Positions 1-8,310 are shown, counted from the stretch's first letter. The stretch is DNA of 64,000 bases from Chloroflexota bacterium (GCA_016191395.1 JACPOS010000031.1:23671-87670); one strand, 5' to 3'. The notes: generated from the sequence alone by a model not told the origin. Made by a program: numbers and translations.

Positions 1-308
1 GCCAGGTGATCGACCTCGCGCCCAAGCGCCGTCCGGATAGCGTACCGCACCGCGAGATCCACCTGGCGGGCGACCTCGGCGATCGGCAGGCCGTGGGCGA
101 CGCGCAGCTGCATGCGGATGCCCAGCGTGCCGCCGGCGACGGACACGCGCAGGCCGCCCGGCCGTCGTTCGATCCAGCCGAGAACGCGATCCGCCCAGTT
201 GCCCGCGAACCCGACCACGCCGTACGACCCGAGCGTGACGCCACGCACGATGTCGATGACCGCCCGGCGCGTGACGAGCGCACGACCGCTGATGGACTGC
301 TCCGGCAT
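1..308 (-). CDS. Asp23/Gls24 family envelope stress response protein (C-terminus cut by window edge)
   Basis: The reverse strand from an ATG at 308 reads without a stop to the window edge, giving about 102 residues. The text has the Asp23/Gls24 pattern: an N-terminal stretch GRALVTRRAVIDIVRGV, the conserved turn GSYGVVGFAG, then a beta segment (VSVAGGTLGIRMQLRV) and the helix leading to REVDHL. Family members run about 110-140 residues, so only the tail is missing. Asp23/Gls24 proteins are small cytoplasmic or membrane-associated proteins linked to envelope or alkaline stress; their exact activity is unclear. The gene is divergent from rpmB. In Firmicutes and Chloroflexota rpmB is commonly next to this family and a DhaL-domain kinase gene, so a DhaL gene would be expected just outside the window (inference). 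Confidence 0.85.
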   Translation of the reverse strand, partial: MPEQSISGRALVTRRAVIDIVRGVTLGSYGVVGFAGNWADRVLGWIERRPGGLRVSVAGGTLGIRMQLRVAHGLPIAEVARQVDLAVRYAIRTALGREVDHL

Positions 309-363
309 TGGCCTCCCTGCAAGCGCGCCCGGCGCGACTCCCGGAGGTGCCCGGGGTGCATGC

Positions 364-369
364 TATAGT
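364..369 (+). promoter_or_regulatory. Probable -10 element of rpmB (TATAGT)
   Basis: TATAGT lies 61 nt before the rpmB ATG, inside the short divergent gap with the Asp23 gene. No convincing -35 box is visible. A GAGG Shine-Dalgarno-like tract sits shortly before the rpmB ATG. Confidence 0.45.
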
Positions 370-430
370 ACCGCCCCGTTCGGGCCCGACCGGCCCCAGC
401 GCTCCTTCCGAACACATTCCGAGGTTCCTG

Positions 431-628
431 ATGGCTCGTTCCTGCGCGATCTGCGGCAAGGTTTCGATGGGCGGCTTCAACCCGCAGTCCGTGGGCGCGA
501 ACCGGGTGCGCGCGCACCGCCGCATGCAGCCGAACCTCCAGCCCTACGTCATGACCAAGGACGGGACCTCGACGAACGTCCTCGTCTGCACGCGCTGCCG
601 GCGGACCGCGACCAAGTCCGCCCGCTAG
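431..628 (+). CDS. rpmB: 50S ribosomal protein bL28
   Basis: This 65-residue protein is the large-subunit ribosomal protein bL28. The N-terminus MARSCAICGK and the RAHRRMQPN segment are diagnostic. It is the zinc-binding (C+) form: two CxxC pairs are present, Cys5/Cys8 and Cys53/Cys56. The frame is open further upstream (to 308), but only the ATG at 431 gives the conserved N-terminus and is preceded by a GAGG ribosome-binding tract. The gene stands alone on this strand, divergent from an Asp23/Gls24 gene, an arrangement often seen in Gram-positive bacteria and Chloroflexota. Length and motifs are normal. Confidence 0.97.
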   Translation: MARSCAICGKVSMGGFNPQSVGANRVRAHRRMQPNLQPYVMTKDGTSTNVLVCTRCRRTATKSAR

Positions 629-726
629 GCCCTCGCTTCCGCGGCTACCACCGCGGTCGAGCGCGTGACATCACCATCGCTGAACGTCGCCGAGACCGAA
701 CCGGTCAGGCAGATCTGGCCTGGGTC

Positions 727-755
727 TTGACGGCGGGTGCGAGGATGCCTAAGAT
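727..755 (+). promoter_or_regulatory. Promoter of the exported-protein cluster (TTGACG-N17-TAAGAT)
   Basis: TTGACG at 727-732 and TAAGAT at 750-755 are separated by 17 nt, an ideal sigma-70-type spacing. The predicted start of transcription falls about 6 nt before the ATG at 768, so the mRNA would be leaderless or nearly so. This is the best -35/-10 pair I can see in the window. Confidence 0.65.
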
Positions 756-767
756 CTCGTCACTAAA

Positions 768-1496
768 ATGCCGAGTTCATCGATCCGCCGCCGGAATTCC
801 CGTGCCGCGGTCGTTACGCTGGCGATCTTGCTCAGTGTCCCGGTCGTGGGCGCGAACGCGTCCGCCGTACTGGCGTCGTGCAGCCCTGGCGGTCCCAATC
901 AGGACGGAATCTGGTTTGCGGGCGCAACGCCGAAGACGCCAGCATCGACGCCCCGGAACGTCAGAGCGAACATCGAGGAATACAGTCCGTTCATCTCGAC
1001 GGGTCCGGTGACAAGCGCGTGGGTGATGCTGAATAGTGGTGGGACAAAGTGGGCGCAGGTCGGATGGCAAAAGGTACCCAATGGGACCAGATCTGCCTTC
1101 GTTCAGTGGACGGACAATTCGGGAAACGTGTTCCAGGAGAACTTTTCGGCTGGGACCCTTGGGACCTTCCCGACCTATCAGGCGATCTACAACCCTGCAA
1201 GCGGCGGTGCTCAGTCTGAGTTCGTGTTCGAGCGGAACGGCTCGGTGCTTTGGAGAGTTTCGCCTACCGCGTGGGTACCGGCCACGGTCCAATCCGAGGG
1301 CGAGATCCACAATCGAACCGATCAGATGCCCGGTGGATTCAACAACCCGCTCTACTTGGACCAGATGCAATACACCACGGGCGGCGCTTGGACTGATATG
1401 AACACCAACTCCTTCGTGACCAACTCGACGATCCACTCCGCGCTCAAGTTCAGTTCGCGTCTATACAAGATCTGGGACAAAGCATGCCCAACTTGA
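768..1496 (+). CDS. Secreted protein of unknown function (242 aa)
   Basis: I do not recognise this family. The N-terminus is a typical Sec signal peptide: a basic start (SIRRRNSR), a hydrophobic core (AAVVTLAILLSVPVVGA) and Ala-x-Ala-type cleavage options near residues 30-36. The mature part has no membrane segment and is rich in Trp, Asn, Ser and Thr, with alternating polar/aromatic text (TSAWVMLNSGGTKWAQVGWQ) that suggests an extracellular beta-sandwich. It has only two Cys, Cys38 and one near the C-terminus. The next gene overlaps its end by 13 nt. GC content and codon use (AAT, AAA, ACA) are lower in GC than the housekeeping neighbours, which suggests an acquired or fast-evolving locus. 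A strong promoter lies directly upstream. Confidence 0.7.
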   Translation: MPSSSIRRRNSRAAVVTLAILLSVPVVGANASAVLASCSPGGPNQDGIWFAGATPKTPASTPRNVRANIEEYSPFISTGPVTSAWVMLNSGGTKWAQVGWQKVPNGTRSAFVQWTDNSGNVFQENFSAGTLGTFPTYQAIYNPASGGAQSEFVFERNGSVLWRVSPTAWVPATVQSEGEIHNRTDQMPGGFNNPLYLDQMQYTTGGAWTDMNTNSFVTNSTIHSALKFSSRLYKIWDKACPT

Positions 1497-1984
1497 AAAC
1501 AGACGGCAAATTGGTCACGGCAATGACGAAAGGCGGGCGTGCCCGCGCGCTGATGATCTTGCTCGTCGTGCTGATGGCGGGCACGGTTGCCGCACTCAGC
1601 GTGAGCGCGACGAGTACTGTCCTTCAGTCCAAGGTGGCGACCGCCGCCCAGTTGGCTGCGCATGGCATCGAACTAACCCCGCTGCCGGCGGGTGTCGCAG
1701 CTGCCGTGGTGTCAGAGACCGCCGGGGCAGCAGCGGCTAATGAGCTCCTCAAATCCCCAAAGGGCCCAAACGAGACCTACAGGGTGTTGGCCAGCGCCAC
1801 CTACTTCAGCCCAAAGCAGACTGCCTGGCTTTACCTGTATATCGGTGGGCCCGGATTCGGATCTGTCGGCCCAGTCGAAGGCGCGGGCTCGCGGACATTT
1901 TCTTCCGACTACACCGGGGTGCTAGTGGATGATCAGACGGGCGCAGTCCTCAGGTGGTTCCAAGGCGGGTCCTTTACGCCATAG
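1484..1984 (+). CDS. Exported or membrane-anchored protein of unknown function (166 aa)
   Basis: The family is not recognised. The ATG at 1484 lies inside the end of the preceding gene (13-nt overlap). A second in-frame ATG at 1523 (MTKGGRARALM) would give a more compact signal sequence and may be the real start. Residues about 20-42 form one hydrophobic helix (ALMILLVVLMAGTVAALSV), so the product is either secreted or held by an N-terminal anchor. The C-terminal half (SPKQTAWLYLYIGGPGFG, then a TGVLVDDQTGAVLRWF segment) looks like a small beta-rich domain with a PepSY-like flavour, but this is too weak to name. It is probably co-transcribed with its two overlapping neighbours. Confidence 0.6.
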   Translation: MPNLKTDGKLVTAMTKGGRARALMILLVVLMAGTVAALSVSATSTVLQSKVATAAQLAAHGIELTPLPAGVAAAVVSETAGAAAANELLKSPKGPNETYRVLASATYFSPKQTAWLYLYIGGPGFGSVGPVEGAGSRTFSSDYTGVLVDDQTGAVLRWFQGGSFTP

Positions 1985-2369
1985 GCCCAGGCTGCTCCCA
2001 GCAATAGGAGTAGCCCTCGTATCAGGGCTCCTCGCATGTCAGGCGACTCCGCGTCCATCCGACGCGAATGCTTCGGGATCGCCAGCTCCTCAGCTTCACA
2101 TAGGAAACGTGGATGGCCCGACGGTCAAGGTCTCTGTTTCAGGGGTCACTGTTGCCACCGTCGGATGCGGTCAGTCCACAACGGTCACGCCGACCCAGCC
2201 TCAACCCTGGGACGTCGTTGTCTTGGATGCCGCAGCCTCTCAGTTGTTCCGAAAGACGCTGACTCCAGGGTCCGACCAAGGCGTTCTCATTCGTTCTGAC
2301 GGCGTCATCGCGGGTCCATGGCCCCTATCAGGTGGTCCGGCCCCCTCTACCACTTGCCCGCCCTCCTAG
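1929..2369 (+). CDS. Putative lipoprotein of unknown function (146 aa)
   Basis: The reading frame starts inside the preceding gene (56-nt overlap at the ATG used here). No alternative ATG/GTG precedes the signal sequence, so the start is uncertain. A basic stretch is followed by a hydrophobic core and a lipobox (GLLAC, Cys37), predicting lipid attachment and retention at the outer face of the membrane. The mature part begins with a Pro/Ser/Ala-rich linker, then about 70 residues of beta-type sequence (VKVSVSGVTVATVGCG), and ends in a Pro/Ser/Thr tail. LspA, which would process it, is encoded at 14483-15076. Third gene of the exported-protein cluster; function unknown. Confidence 0.55.
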   Translation: MIRRAQSSGGSKAGPLRHRPRLLPAIGVALVSGLLACQATPRPSDANASGSPAPQLHIGNVDGPTVKVSVSGVTVATVGCGQSTTVTPTQPQPWDVVVLDAAASQLFRKTLTPGSDQGVLIRSDGVIAGPWPLSGGPAPSTTCPPS

Positions 2370-2429
2370 TGTGGCCTCCGCATGTGACATTGGGCGACGC
2401 TGAGCGAGGCGAATGCGTGACGTCCGGGG

Positions 2430-3334
2430 TCAATCGGCGTCGAGCAGCTCCAATACCGGTGCCAGCGCATCGAGCGCCGCGAGCGTCGGGGGCCAGACGA
2501 CGAGCTCCAGGTTCGTGTAGCCGGCGGCGCCGAACGCCCTGAAGGCGTCGGCAATCTCCTCGGCCGAGCCGCGAACCGGGGGTCCGAACACCGCCTCCGC
2601 GCCCGTGAATGACGTCGGCTCCACGACGATGCCGGCGGACTTGCCGATCGTCGCGGGGTCGCGGCCCACCTCGACGCAGGCTGCCTCGATGGAGGCCAGG
2701 CGGGGCCCGAACTCGGTGAGGTCGCTCCGCTCGTTGACGTACCAGCTCCAGATGTGGGCGTGGAGCGCGGCGAGCCGGAGCATCCTGGGGCCCTTGGCGC
2801 CGATCATGATCGGGATCCTGCCCGGCCGTGGCCCGACGGGCCGGTGCTCGAGCTCCCGTGGTAGGTGCCCTCGAAGTCCGCCCGCCCCTGGCGCAGCAGC
2901 GGAACGATGATCGCCAGGGCCTCCTCGAACCGGCTCTGCACGTGGTCCTCGGGCAGCCCGAACGCGTGCGCCTGCCGACCGGCGTGCCCGGAGCCCAGGC
3001 CCAGCACGAACCGTCCGCCGCTGATCTCGTCGATCGTCTCGACGGCCTTCGCCGTGATCCCCGGGTTCCGATGCAGCGCCGACAGAACCCAGGTGCCCAC
3101 CTTCACCCGCGAGGTCGCGGCGGCGACCGCGCCGGTCATCGCGACGCCCTCCCACCAGCCCTGCGCGGTCCCGGAATCCGAGCGCCAGAGCAGCTCATCC
3201 GCTGTCCAGACCGCGTCGAACCCGAGCGCCTCGGCGTGCAGCGCGAGATCGCGAATGTTCGCCCAGCGCGTGTTGGACCCATCGACGAACGAGTCTCCCA
3301 TCGGGAGGACGAGGCCGATCTCGAGTGGGCGCAT
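2430..3334 (-). pseudogene. LLM-class (luciferase-like) flavin/F420 oxidoreductase, frameshifted
   Basis: Two overlapping frames together encode one luciferase-like monooxygenase-family protein. The first, from the ATG at 3334, carries the N-terminal half (GLVLPMGDSF, HAEALGFDAVWTADELL, TIDEISGGRFVLGLGSGH). It leaves the family pattern right after FEGTYH, near 2858. The second frame continues exactly where expected (RELEHRPVGPRPG, IPIMIGAKGPRMLRLAA) to the stop at 2430. The join needs one missing base around 2856-2862. Total length (about 300 residues) is normal for the family. These enzymes use F420H2 or FMN; the substrate cannot be told. A good AGGGAGGT Shine-Dalgarno precedes the ATG, 15 nt after dtd. 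Either a sequencing/assembly error or a recent pseudogene. Confidence 0.8.
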
Positions 3335-3349
3335 GGGACCTCCCTTGAC

Positions 3350-3808
3350 TCAGCCGCGACTGCCCGCGTCCGTATCGAGCCAGATGGTGAACGGGCCGTC
3401 GTTCACGAGCTCGACCGCCATCTCGGCGCCGAACGAGCCGGTCTGGACGTCCGCGACGCCGGCCTCGCGGAGGCCTGCGGCGACCAGCTGGTAGAGCCGT
3501 TCGGCGAGCTGCGGGTCGCCGGCGTTCGTGAAACCCGGGCGCCGGCCGCGCGAGGTGTCCGCGTACAGGGTGAACTGGCTCACGACGAGCGCCGCGCCGT
3601 GGATGTCCAGGATCGAGCGGTTGGTGCGGCCCTCCGGGTCGGCGAAGATCCGGAGCTCGGTGATGCGCCGCGCGAGGTTCGCTGCCGTTGCCTCGTCGTC
3701 GCCGTGCCCAACGCCGACCAGCACCAGCAGGCCCGGCCCGATCGAGGCGATCGTCTCGTCGGCCACCCGCACGGACGCCCGACTGACGCGCTGGAGGAGC
3801 GCTCGCAC
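3350..3808 (-). CDS. dtd: D-aminoacyl-tRNA deacylase
   Basis: This 152-residue cytosolic enzyme removes D-amino acids (and glycine from tRNA-Ala) wrongly loaded on tRNA. The two signature motifs of bacterial Dtd are present: SQFTLYAD in the middle and the Gly-Pro motif region NDGPFT near the C-terminus. The N-terminus (MRALLQRVSRASV) is canonical. The start is a GTG at 3808, one base after the rpe stop, so the gene is translationally linked to rpe and lies near the end of the ileS-to-dtd run, together with other translation-fidelity genes (fmt, def, rlmN). Length is typical. Confidence 0.95.
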   Translation of the reverse strand: MRALLQRVSRASVRVADETIASIGPGLLVLVGVGHGDDEATAANLARRITELRIFADPEGRTNRSILDIHGAALVVSQFTLYADTSRGRRPGFTNAGDPQLAERLYQLVAAGLREAGVADVQTGSFGAEMAVELVNDGPFTIWLDTDAGSRG

Positions 3809-3809
3809 C

Positions 3810-4784
3810 TCAGGCGGAGGCGCGCTTGAGCGCGGTGCGGCGCCGCGAGAATCGCGCCTTCGCGGCCGCCTCGGCGGATGCGGGGATGAGCACGTCCCAA
3901 TGCCGGATCTCGTCGTCCATCTCGGCCGGGTCCTCGCTGGCCCGGAAGAGCAGCACGGGGATCCCGGCCGCCTCGACCTCCTCGCGCAGCGTGCGCGCCT
4001 GCGGCCGACGGAGCGAGGCGAAGGTCACCATGCGGTCGCGAGGGATCGGTGGGACGCCCTTGTTGAGGGTGTACTGGTAGCCCTCGTCCGCGAGCGCCCG
4101 GATGAGGCGGATCTCGCGGGCCATGTCGCGACCCTTCAGCCACAGCGCGGACCCGACGACGAGGATGTCGACGCCCTGCCCGCCCACGAGCTCGGCCGTG
4201 TCGCGGTTCACGCCGCCGTCCACGTGGATCTCGCCGCCGTGGAGCTTGTGCGCCAGGTACTGGCGCGCCGCGAGGAGCTTGGCCTTCGCCACGTCGGTCA
4301 TGAACGCCTGGCCGCCGAAGCCTGGCTCCACGGTCATGACCATCACGATGTCGATCAGGTGCTGGTATGGCTCGAGCGCGGACAGCGGCGTCTTCGGCTT
4401 GACGCACAGGCCGGCGGCTCGACCGGCGGCGCGGATCGCGCGGAGGGTCGGCTCGATCGGCTCCTTGATCTCGACGTGAATCGTCACGGAATCGCAGCCC
4501 GCGTCGAGGTACTCATCGATGTAGCGGCCGGGCTCGGAGATCATCAGGTGCGCATCGAACGGGATGCGCGTGCGCTTCCGAAGCGCCTTGATGGTCGTGG
4601 CCCCGAAAGTGAGGTTCGGGACGAAGTGGCCGTCCATCACGTCGAGGTGGATGCGGTCGGCGCCCTCGCGCTCTGCCCGCTTCACCGCGTGGGCGAGGTT
4701 GCCGAGGTCGGCGTTCAGGATGCTCGCGGCGACGCGGGCTCGCGCGGTCGAGACCGTGTCGCGCTGGCGCGGTGAGCGGCGCAT
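3810..4784 (-). CDS. rpe: Ribulose-phosphate 3-epimerase with a C-terminal extension
   Basis: The first 220 residues are a normal ribulose-5-phosphate 3-epimerase of the pentose phosphate pathway, a TIM barrel: ASILNADLGNL, HLDVMDGHFVPNLTFG with the metal-binding His/Asp pair, HLMISEPGRYID, MTVEPGFGGQ, and VDGGVN with the second catalytic Asp. The barrel ends near VVGSALW. About 100 further residues (roughly 222-324) follow in frame, including MVTFASLRRPQARTLREEV and a basic tail. The usual family length is about 215-230, so this is a clear extension of unknown role. The ATG at 4784 overlaps the rlmN stop by one base (TGATG), indicating coupled translation. Confidence 0.92.
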   Translation of the reverse strand: MRRSPRQRDTVSTARARVAASILNADLGNLAHAVKRAEREGADRIHLDVMDGHFVPNLTFGATTIKALRKRTRIPFDAHLMISEPGRYIDEYLDAGCDSVTIHVEIKEPIEPTLRAIRAAGRAAGLCVKPKTPLSALEPYQHLIDIVMVMTVEPGFGGQAFMTDVAKAKLLAARQYLAHKLHGGEIHVDGGVNRDTAELVGGQGVDILVVGSALWLKGRDMAREIRLIRALADEGYQYTLNKGVPPIPRDRMVTFASLRRPQARTLREEVEAAGIPVLLFRASEDPAEMDDEIRHWDVLIPASAEAAAKARFSRRRTALKRASA

Positions 4785-6013
4785 CAGTCCACCCCTGCCG
4801 GCACGGGTTCCTCGCTCCGCTCGCCGAGCAGCGCCTTCGCGCTCGCGGCCTCCAGGCGCTTGCGGCGCCACGCCACCGCGGGCGCGGCCGGCTCTCCGGC
4901 GCGCTCCGCGGCGAGCTGGCCGCAGGCGGCACCGATCTCCTGGCCGCGGTTGCGACGGATCGTCACGGGGATGCCCACTGCCTGGAGGCGAGCGGCGAAT
5001 GCCTCGATGACCGGCATGGAGCTGGCGGTCCAGGGCGTGTGCGCGACCGGGTTCATCGGGATCAGGTTGACGTGTGCGAGGTCGCCGCGCAGCAGGTTCG
5101 CGAGCGCGTCCGCGTCCGCGTCGGTGTCGTTCGCGCCGCCGATCATCGTCACTTCGTAGCTCACGCGTCGGCCCGTGGCGACGGCGTGATCCCTTGCGGC
5201 CGCCACGACCTCGGCGACCGGCCAGCGTCGATTGAGCGGCACGAGCACGTCCCGCAGGGCATCGCGGGCGGCGTGGATGCTGATCGCGAGCGTGAACTGC
5301 GGCCCTAGCGCGGTCAGGCGACGGATCCCCGGCACGACACCCGAAGTGAACACCGTGATGTGGCGCGCACCGAGGCCCAGCCGCTTCGGATCGTTCAGCG
5401 CCTCGACGGATTCGAGCACGCGGTCCAGGTTGAGGAGCGGCTCCCCCATCCCCATGAACACGATGTTCGTGAGGTGCGCGCCGTCCTCGCGGGCCTTCAG
5501 GCGAGCGACGGCGCTCCGGACCTGGTCCAGGATCTCCGCCGTCTCGAGGTCGCGCGTGAAGCCCAGCTCGCCGGTCGCACAGAACGGGCAGCCCACGGCG
5601 CACCCGGCCTGGCTGGAGATGCAGAGGGTGTGTCGCGCCTTCCGCCCGGCCCGCGCCGGGTAGTGCATGAGCACGGACTCGATCGAGTAGCCGTCCGACA
5701 GGCGGTGCAGCGCCTTCTCCGTCTGGCCGGCGTCGGCGAGGACCAGCGTCTCGTCGACCATCGTGGTCCAGCGGAACGCCTCGTCGAGCGTGGTCGCGAG
5801 CGCCCTGGGCAGCGTCGTGACATCGGCGATGCTCGTCGCGGACCCGCCCCAGACGGCGTCCAGGATCTGGCGTGCCCGGAACGCCGGCTCGCCACGGGCC
5901 GTGAGCCAAGCCTCGAGGGAGGCCAGGTCGAGGCCGGACAGGCCTGGCCGCGGGTCGCTCACGGGCTTGCCGTCGAGCACGCGGAGCGCCACGGCGCCGG
6001 GAGACGCGGCCAT
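4784..6013 (-). CDS. rlmN: 23S rRNA (adenine-2503-C2) methyltransferase, radical SAM
   Basis: RlmN methylates A2503 of 23S rRNA (and A37 of some tRNAs) using a radical SAM mechanism. The iron-sulfur cluster motif CAVGCPFC (Cys138, Cys142, Cys145) is present. So are the SAM-binding stretch MGMGEPLLN, the SIHAA segment, and a C-terminal Cys (GAACGQLA) matching the second catalytic cysteine. At 409 residues it is slightly longer than E. coli RlmN, owing to a C-terminal tail after GAACGQL. The start ATG overlaps the stop of the upstream molybdenum hydroxylase gene (TGATG) and its own stop overlaps the rpe start, so the three are likely translated in series. Confidence 0.96.
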   Translation of the reverse strand: MAASPGAVALRVLDGKPVSDPRPGLSGLDLASLEAWLTARGEPAFRARQILDAVWGGSATSIADVTTLPRALATTLDEAFRWTTMVDETLVLADAGQTEKALHRLSDGYSIESVLMHYPARAGRKARHTLCISSQAGCAVGCPFCATGELGFTRDLETAEILDQVRSAVARLKAREDGAHLTNIVFMGMGEPLLNLDRVLESVEALNDPKRLGLGARHITVFTSGVVPGIRRLTALGPQFTLAISIHAARDALRDVLVPLNRRWPVAEVVAAARDHAVATGRRVSYEVTMIGGANDTDADADALANLLRGDLAHVNLIPMNPVAHTPWTASSMPVIEAFAARLQAVGIPVTIRRNRGQEIGAACGQLAAERAGEPAAPAVAWRRKRLEAASAKALLGERSEEPVPAGVD

Positions 6014-8310
6014 CAGCCCGCGTCGCCGTTGAGTGCCCGCCAGACGCGCGGGCGGGTCATCGGCAGCTCGCGCATTCGAACGCCGGTTGCGGCCGCGATC
6101 GCGTTCGCGACGGCTGCGGCGCCGGCGATCACCGGCGCCTCGCCGATCCCCTTGGCACCGAGCGGACCGTCGGGAGCGGGCACCTCGACGCTCGTGGTCG
6201 CGAGCGTGCCGACGTCCTCGGCCCGCGGCATCGCGTAGTCGAGGAACGTGCCGGTGAGGAGCTGCCCGTTGCCGTCGTGGACGAGCCGCTCCATCGTCGC
6301 CCAGCCGATCCCCTGGGCCGCAGCGCCGTGCTGCTGCCCCTCCACCAACGCGGCGTTCAGCACGCGGCCCACGTCCTGCACCACGTGATCCGCGAGGACG
6401 GTGACGGCGCCGGTGTCCCGATCAACGCGGACGCGCACCACGTGCCCGGACACGGACGGTGCGAGGCTTGGGACCTCGGCACGGCCCTGGCCCTCGATCG
6501 GCTCGCGGCCCGCCCGGGCGTTGGCGCGGACGAGCTTCGCGAGCGGGATCGCCTTCTCCGGCGTGCCTCGCGGGCGCACGGTCCCCTCGAACAGCTCCAG
6601 GTCTTCGACCGCGATCTCGAGCTGGAGCGCCGCGGCCTCCAGCAGCCGCTTGCCGACCTCCTCGGCCGCGCGACGGATCGCCCGACCTGCCGAGTACGTG
6701 ATCGTGCTGCCGCCGCTGCCCGGCGACGACGGTGCGCCGTCGGAATCCAGCGTCACGATCTGCACGACGTCAGGCGAGACCCCGAGCGCGTCGGCGACGA
6801 TGGCCTGGAAGCCGCCCGCGACGCCCGACATGTCAGCCACGCCGGTCATGACCTGCACGCTCCCGTCAGCCGACATCTTGCAGGCCGCCGCCGCGGCGTT
6901 CGTCGCGCCCGGCCAGTAGCCAAGAGCGACGCCGACACCCTCATCCGGCTCCGCGACGGCCGCCCCGGTGGACGCCCGGTCGCGCCAGGTCGCGCTCGCC
7001 TCGAGCGCGTCGAGGACCTCGGCTGCGCCATGGGCGGTCCACGTCTCGCCATCGACCATCGCCCCGCCCTCGGCGACCAGGTTCCGCCGGCGGAGGTCGA
7101 TCGGGTCCATGTGCAGGGCTGCGGCGAGCTCGTCGATCAGCGTCTCCAGCGCGAAGCACGTTTGCGGCGCGGTCGGCGCCCGGTACGCACCGACGCCGAA
7201 CCGGTTCGTGCGGACGCCGTACGCCTTGATGTCGAACGAGGGCCACGCGTACGGCCCGGCGATGAGCACGCCACCGAGCGACTCCGCGCTCCCCTCCTCG
7301 TAGGCGCCCGCGTCCGCGACGATCCGCGCCCCCAGCCGGGTGAAACGGCCGTCGGCATCGGCGCTGATGCGGATCGTCATCCCGAGCGGCTGCCCGGGGT
7401 TGGCGGCGGCGAAGTCCTCGGACCTGGTGACGGCCAGCCGGACGGGCCGGCGGAGCTTCCACGCCGCGGCGGCGGCGAGCGTGTCGAAGAGCGGCCACTT
7501 GCCGCCGAAGCCGCCCCCCAGCGGCGTCCCGATGGCGCGGACGCGTCGCTGCGGCAGCCCCAGGGCCTTCGCGATCTCGCTGCGCGCGGTGAACAGCGAC
7601 TGCGTGGACGTCTCGATCACGAGGGTGTCGTCGGCGTCCACCCACGCGGTGCACGCCTGCGGTTCCAGGTACCCCTGGTGGATCCAGGCGGTCGAGAACG
7701 TTCCCTCGCGGGTCACGGCGGATCGCCCGAGTGCGGACAGGGCGTCGCCCTCCCGGTACCGGTACCGGCCGGTGACGTTCTCCGACAGCACCTCCGCATC
7801 GATCGACACGTCCCCGCCTCCGCCGACCCCGGCGTGCGTCTGGGCGTCCATCGACCCGGTTCGGTCGCCCTCCTCCGCGAGCTCCACGCGGACGAGCGGC
7901 GACGCGGCCACCATCGCCGCCTCCGCGTCGACGACCGACGGCAGCGCCTGCAGTCGGACCGAGACGAGCTCCGCGCCGTCAACCGCCGCCTGGGGCGTCC
8001 GTGCCACGACCAGCGCGACCGGCTCGCCAGCGAAGACCACCTCCGACCGTGCGAGCGGCCGGCTCAGCCGGTCGCTGCCCTCGCCCTTCAGCGGCAGGTC
8101 CTCGGCGGCGAACACCGCCACGACACCCGGGACCGCGAGCGCGGCCGCACCGTCGACCGCCACGATCCGGGCGTGCGCCCGTTGGGCGAGGACGAGCCGC
8201 GCGTGCAGCAGGCCGCGCATCGGCCGATCGGCGAGGTAGCGCGTCGCGCCGCGAACCTTCGCGGGGGTATCCGGCCGCGGGCGCGGAGCGCCGACGATGT
8301 CCGTGCTCAT
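6013..8310 (-). CDS. Xanthine dehydrogenase-family molybdopterin-binding subunit
   Basis: This 765-residue protein is the large, molybdenum-cofactor-binding subunit of a molybdenum hydroxylase. Early residues (KVRGATRYLADRP) begin the a/b hammerhead domain. The glycine-rich cofactor loop GGGFGGK is at 265-271, AYRAPT (375-380) is the substrate-side loop typical of the non-CO-dehydrogenase branch, and GAKGIGEAP near residue 728 contains the catalytic Glu. The AYRAPT form argues against CO dehydrogenase (AYRCSFR); the true substrate is unknown. The usual FAD and 2Fe-2S partner subunits are not adjacent. The gene is inserted between fmt (4-nt ATGA overlap) and rlmN (TGATG overlap), an unusual place for such an enzyme. 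Confidence 0.9.
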   Translation of the reverse strand: MSTDIVGAPRPRPDTPAKVRGATRYLADRPMRGLLHARLVLAQRAHARIVAVDGAAALAVPGVVAVFAAEDLPLKGEGSDRLSRPLARSEVVFAGEPVALVVARTPQAAVDGAELVSVRLQALPSVVDAEAAMVAASPLVRVELAEEGDRTGSMDAQTHAGVGGGGDVSIDAEVLSENVTGRYRYREGDALSALGRSAVTREGTFSTAWIHQGYLEPQACTAWVDADDTLVIETSTQSLFTARSEIAKALGLPQRRVRAIGTPLGGGFGGKWPLFDTLAAAAAWKLRRPVRLAVTRSEDFAAANPGQPLGMTIRISADADGRFTRLGARIVADAGAYEEGSAESLGGVLIAGPYAWPSFDIKAYGVRTNRFGVGAYRAPTAPQTCFALETLIDELAAALHMDPIDLRRRNLVAEGGAMVDGETWTAHGAAEVLDALEASATWRDRASTGAAVAEPDEGVGVALGYWPGATNAAAAACKMSADGSVQVMTGVADMSGVAGGFQAIVADALGVSPDVVQIVTLDSDGAPSSPGSGGSTITYSAGRAIRRAAEEVGKRLLEAAALQLEIAVEDLELFEGTVRPRGTPEKAIPLAKLVRANARAGREPIEGQGRAEVPSLAPSVSGHVVRVRVDRDTGAVTVLADHVVQDVGRVLNAALVEGQQHGAAAQGIGWATMERLVHDGNGQLLTGTFLDYAMPRAEDVGTLATTSVEVPAPDGPLGAKGIGEAPVIAGAAAVANAIAAATGVRMRELPMTRPRVWRALNGDAG

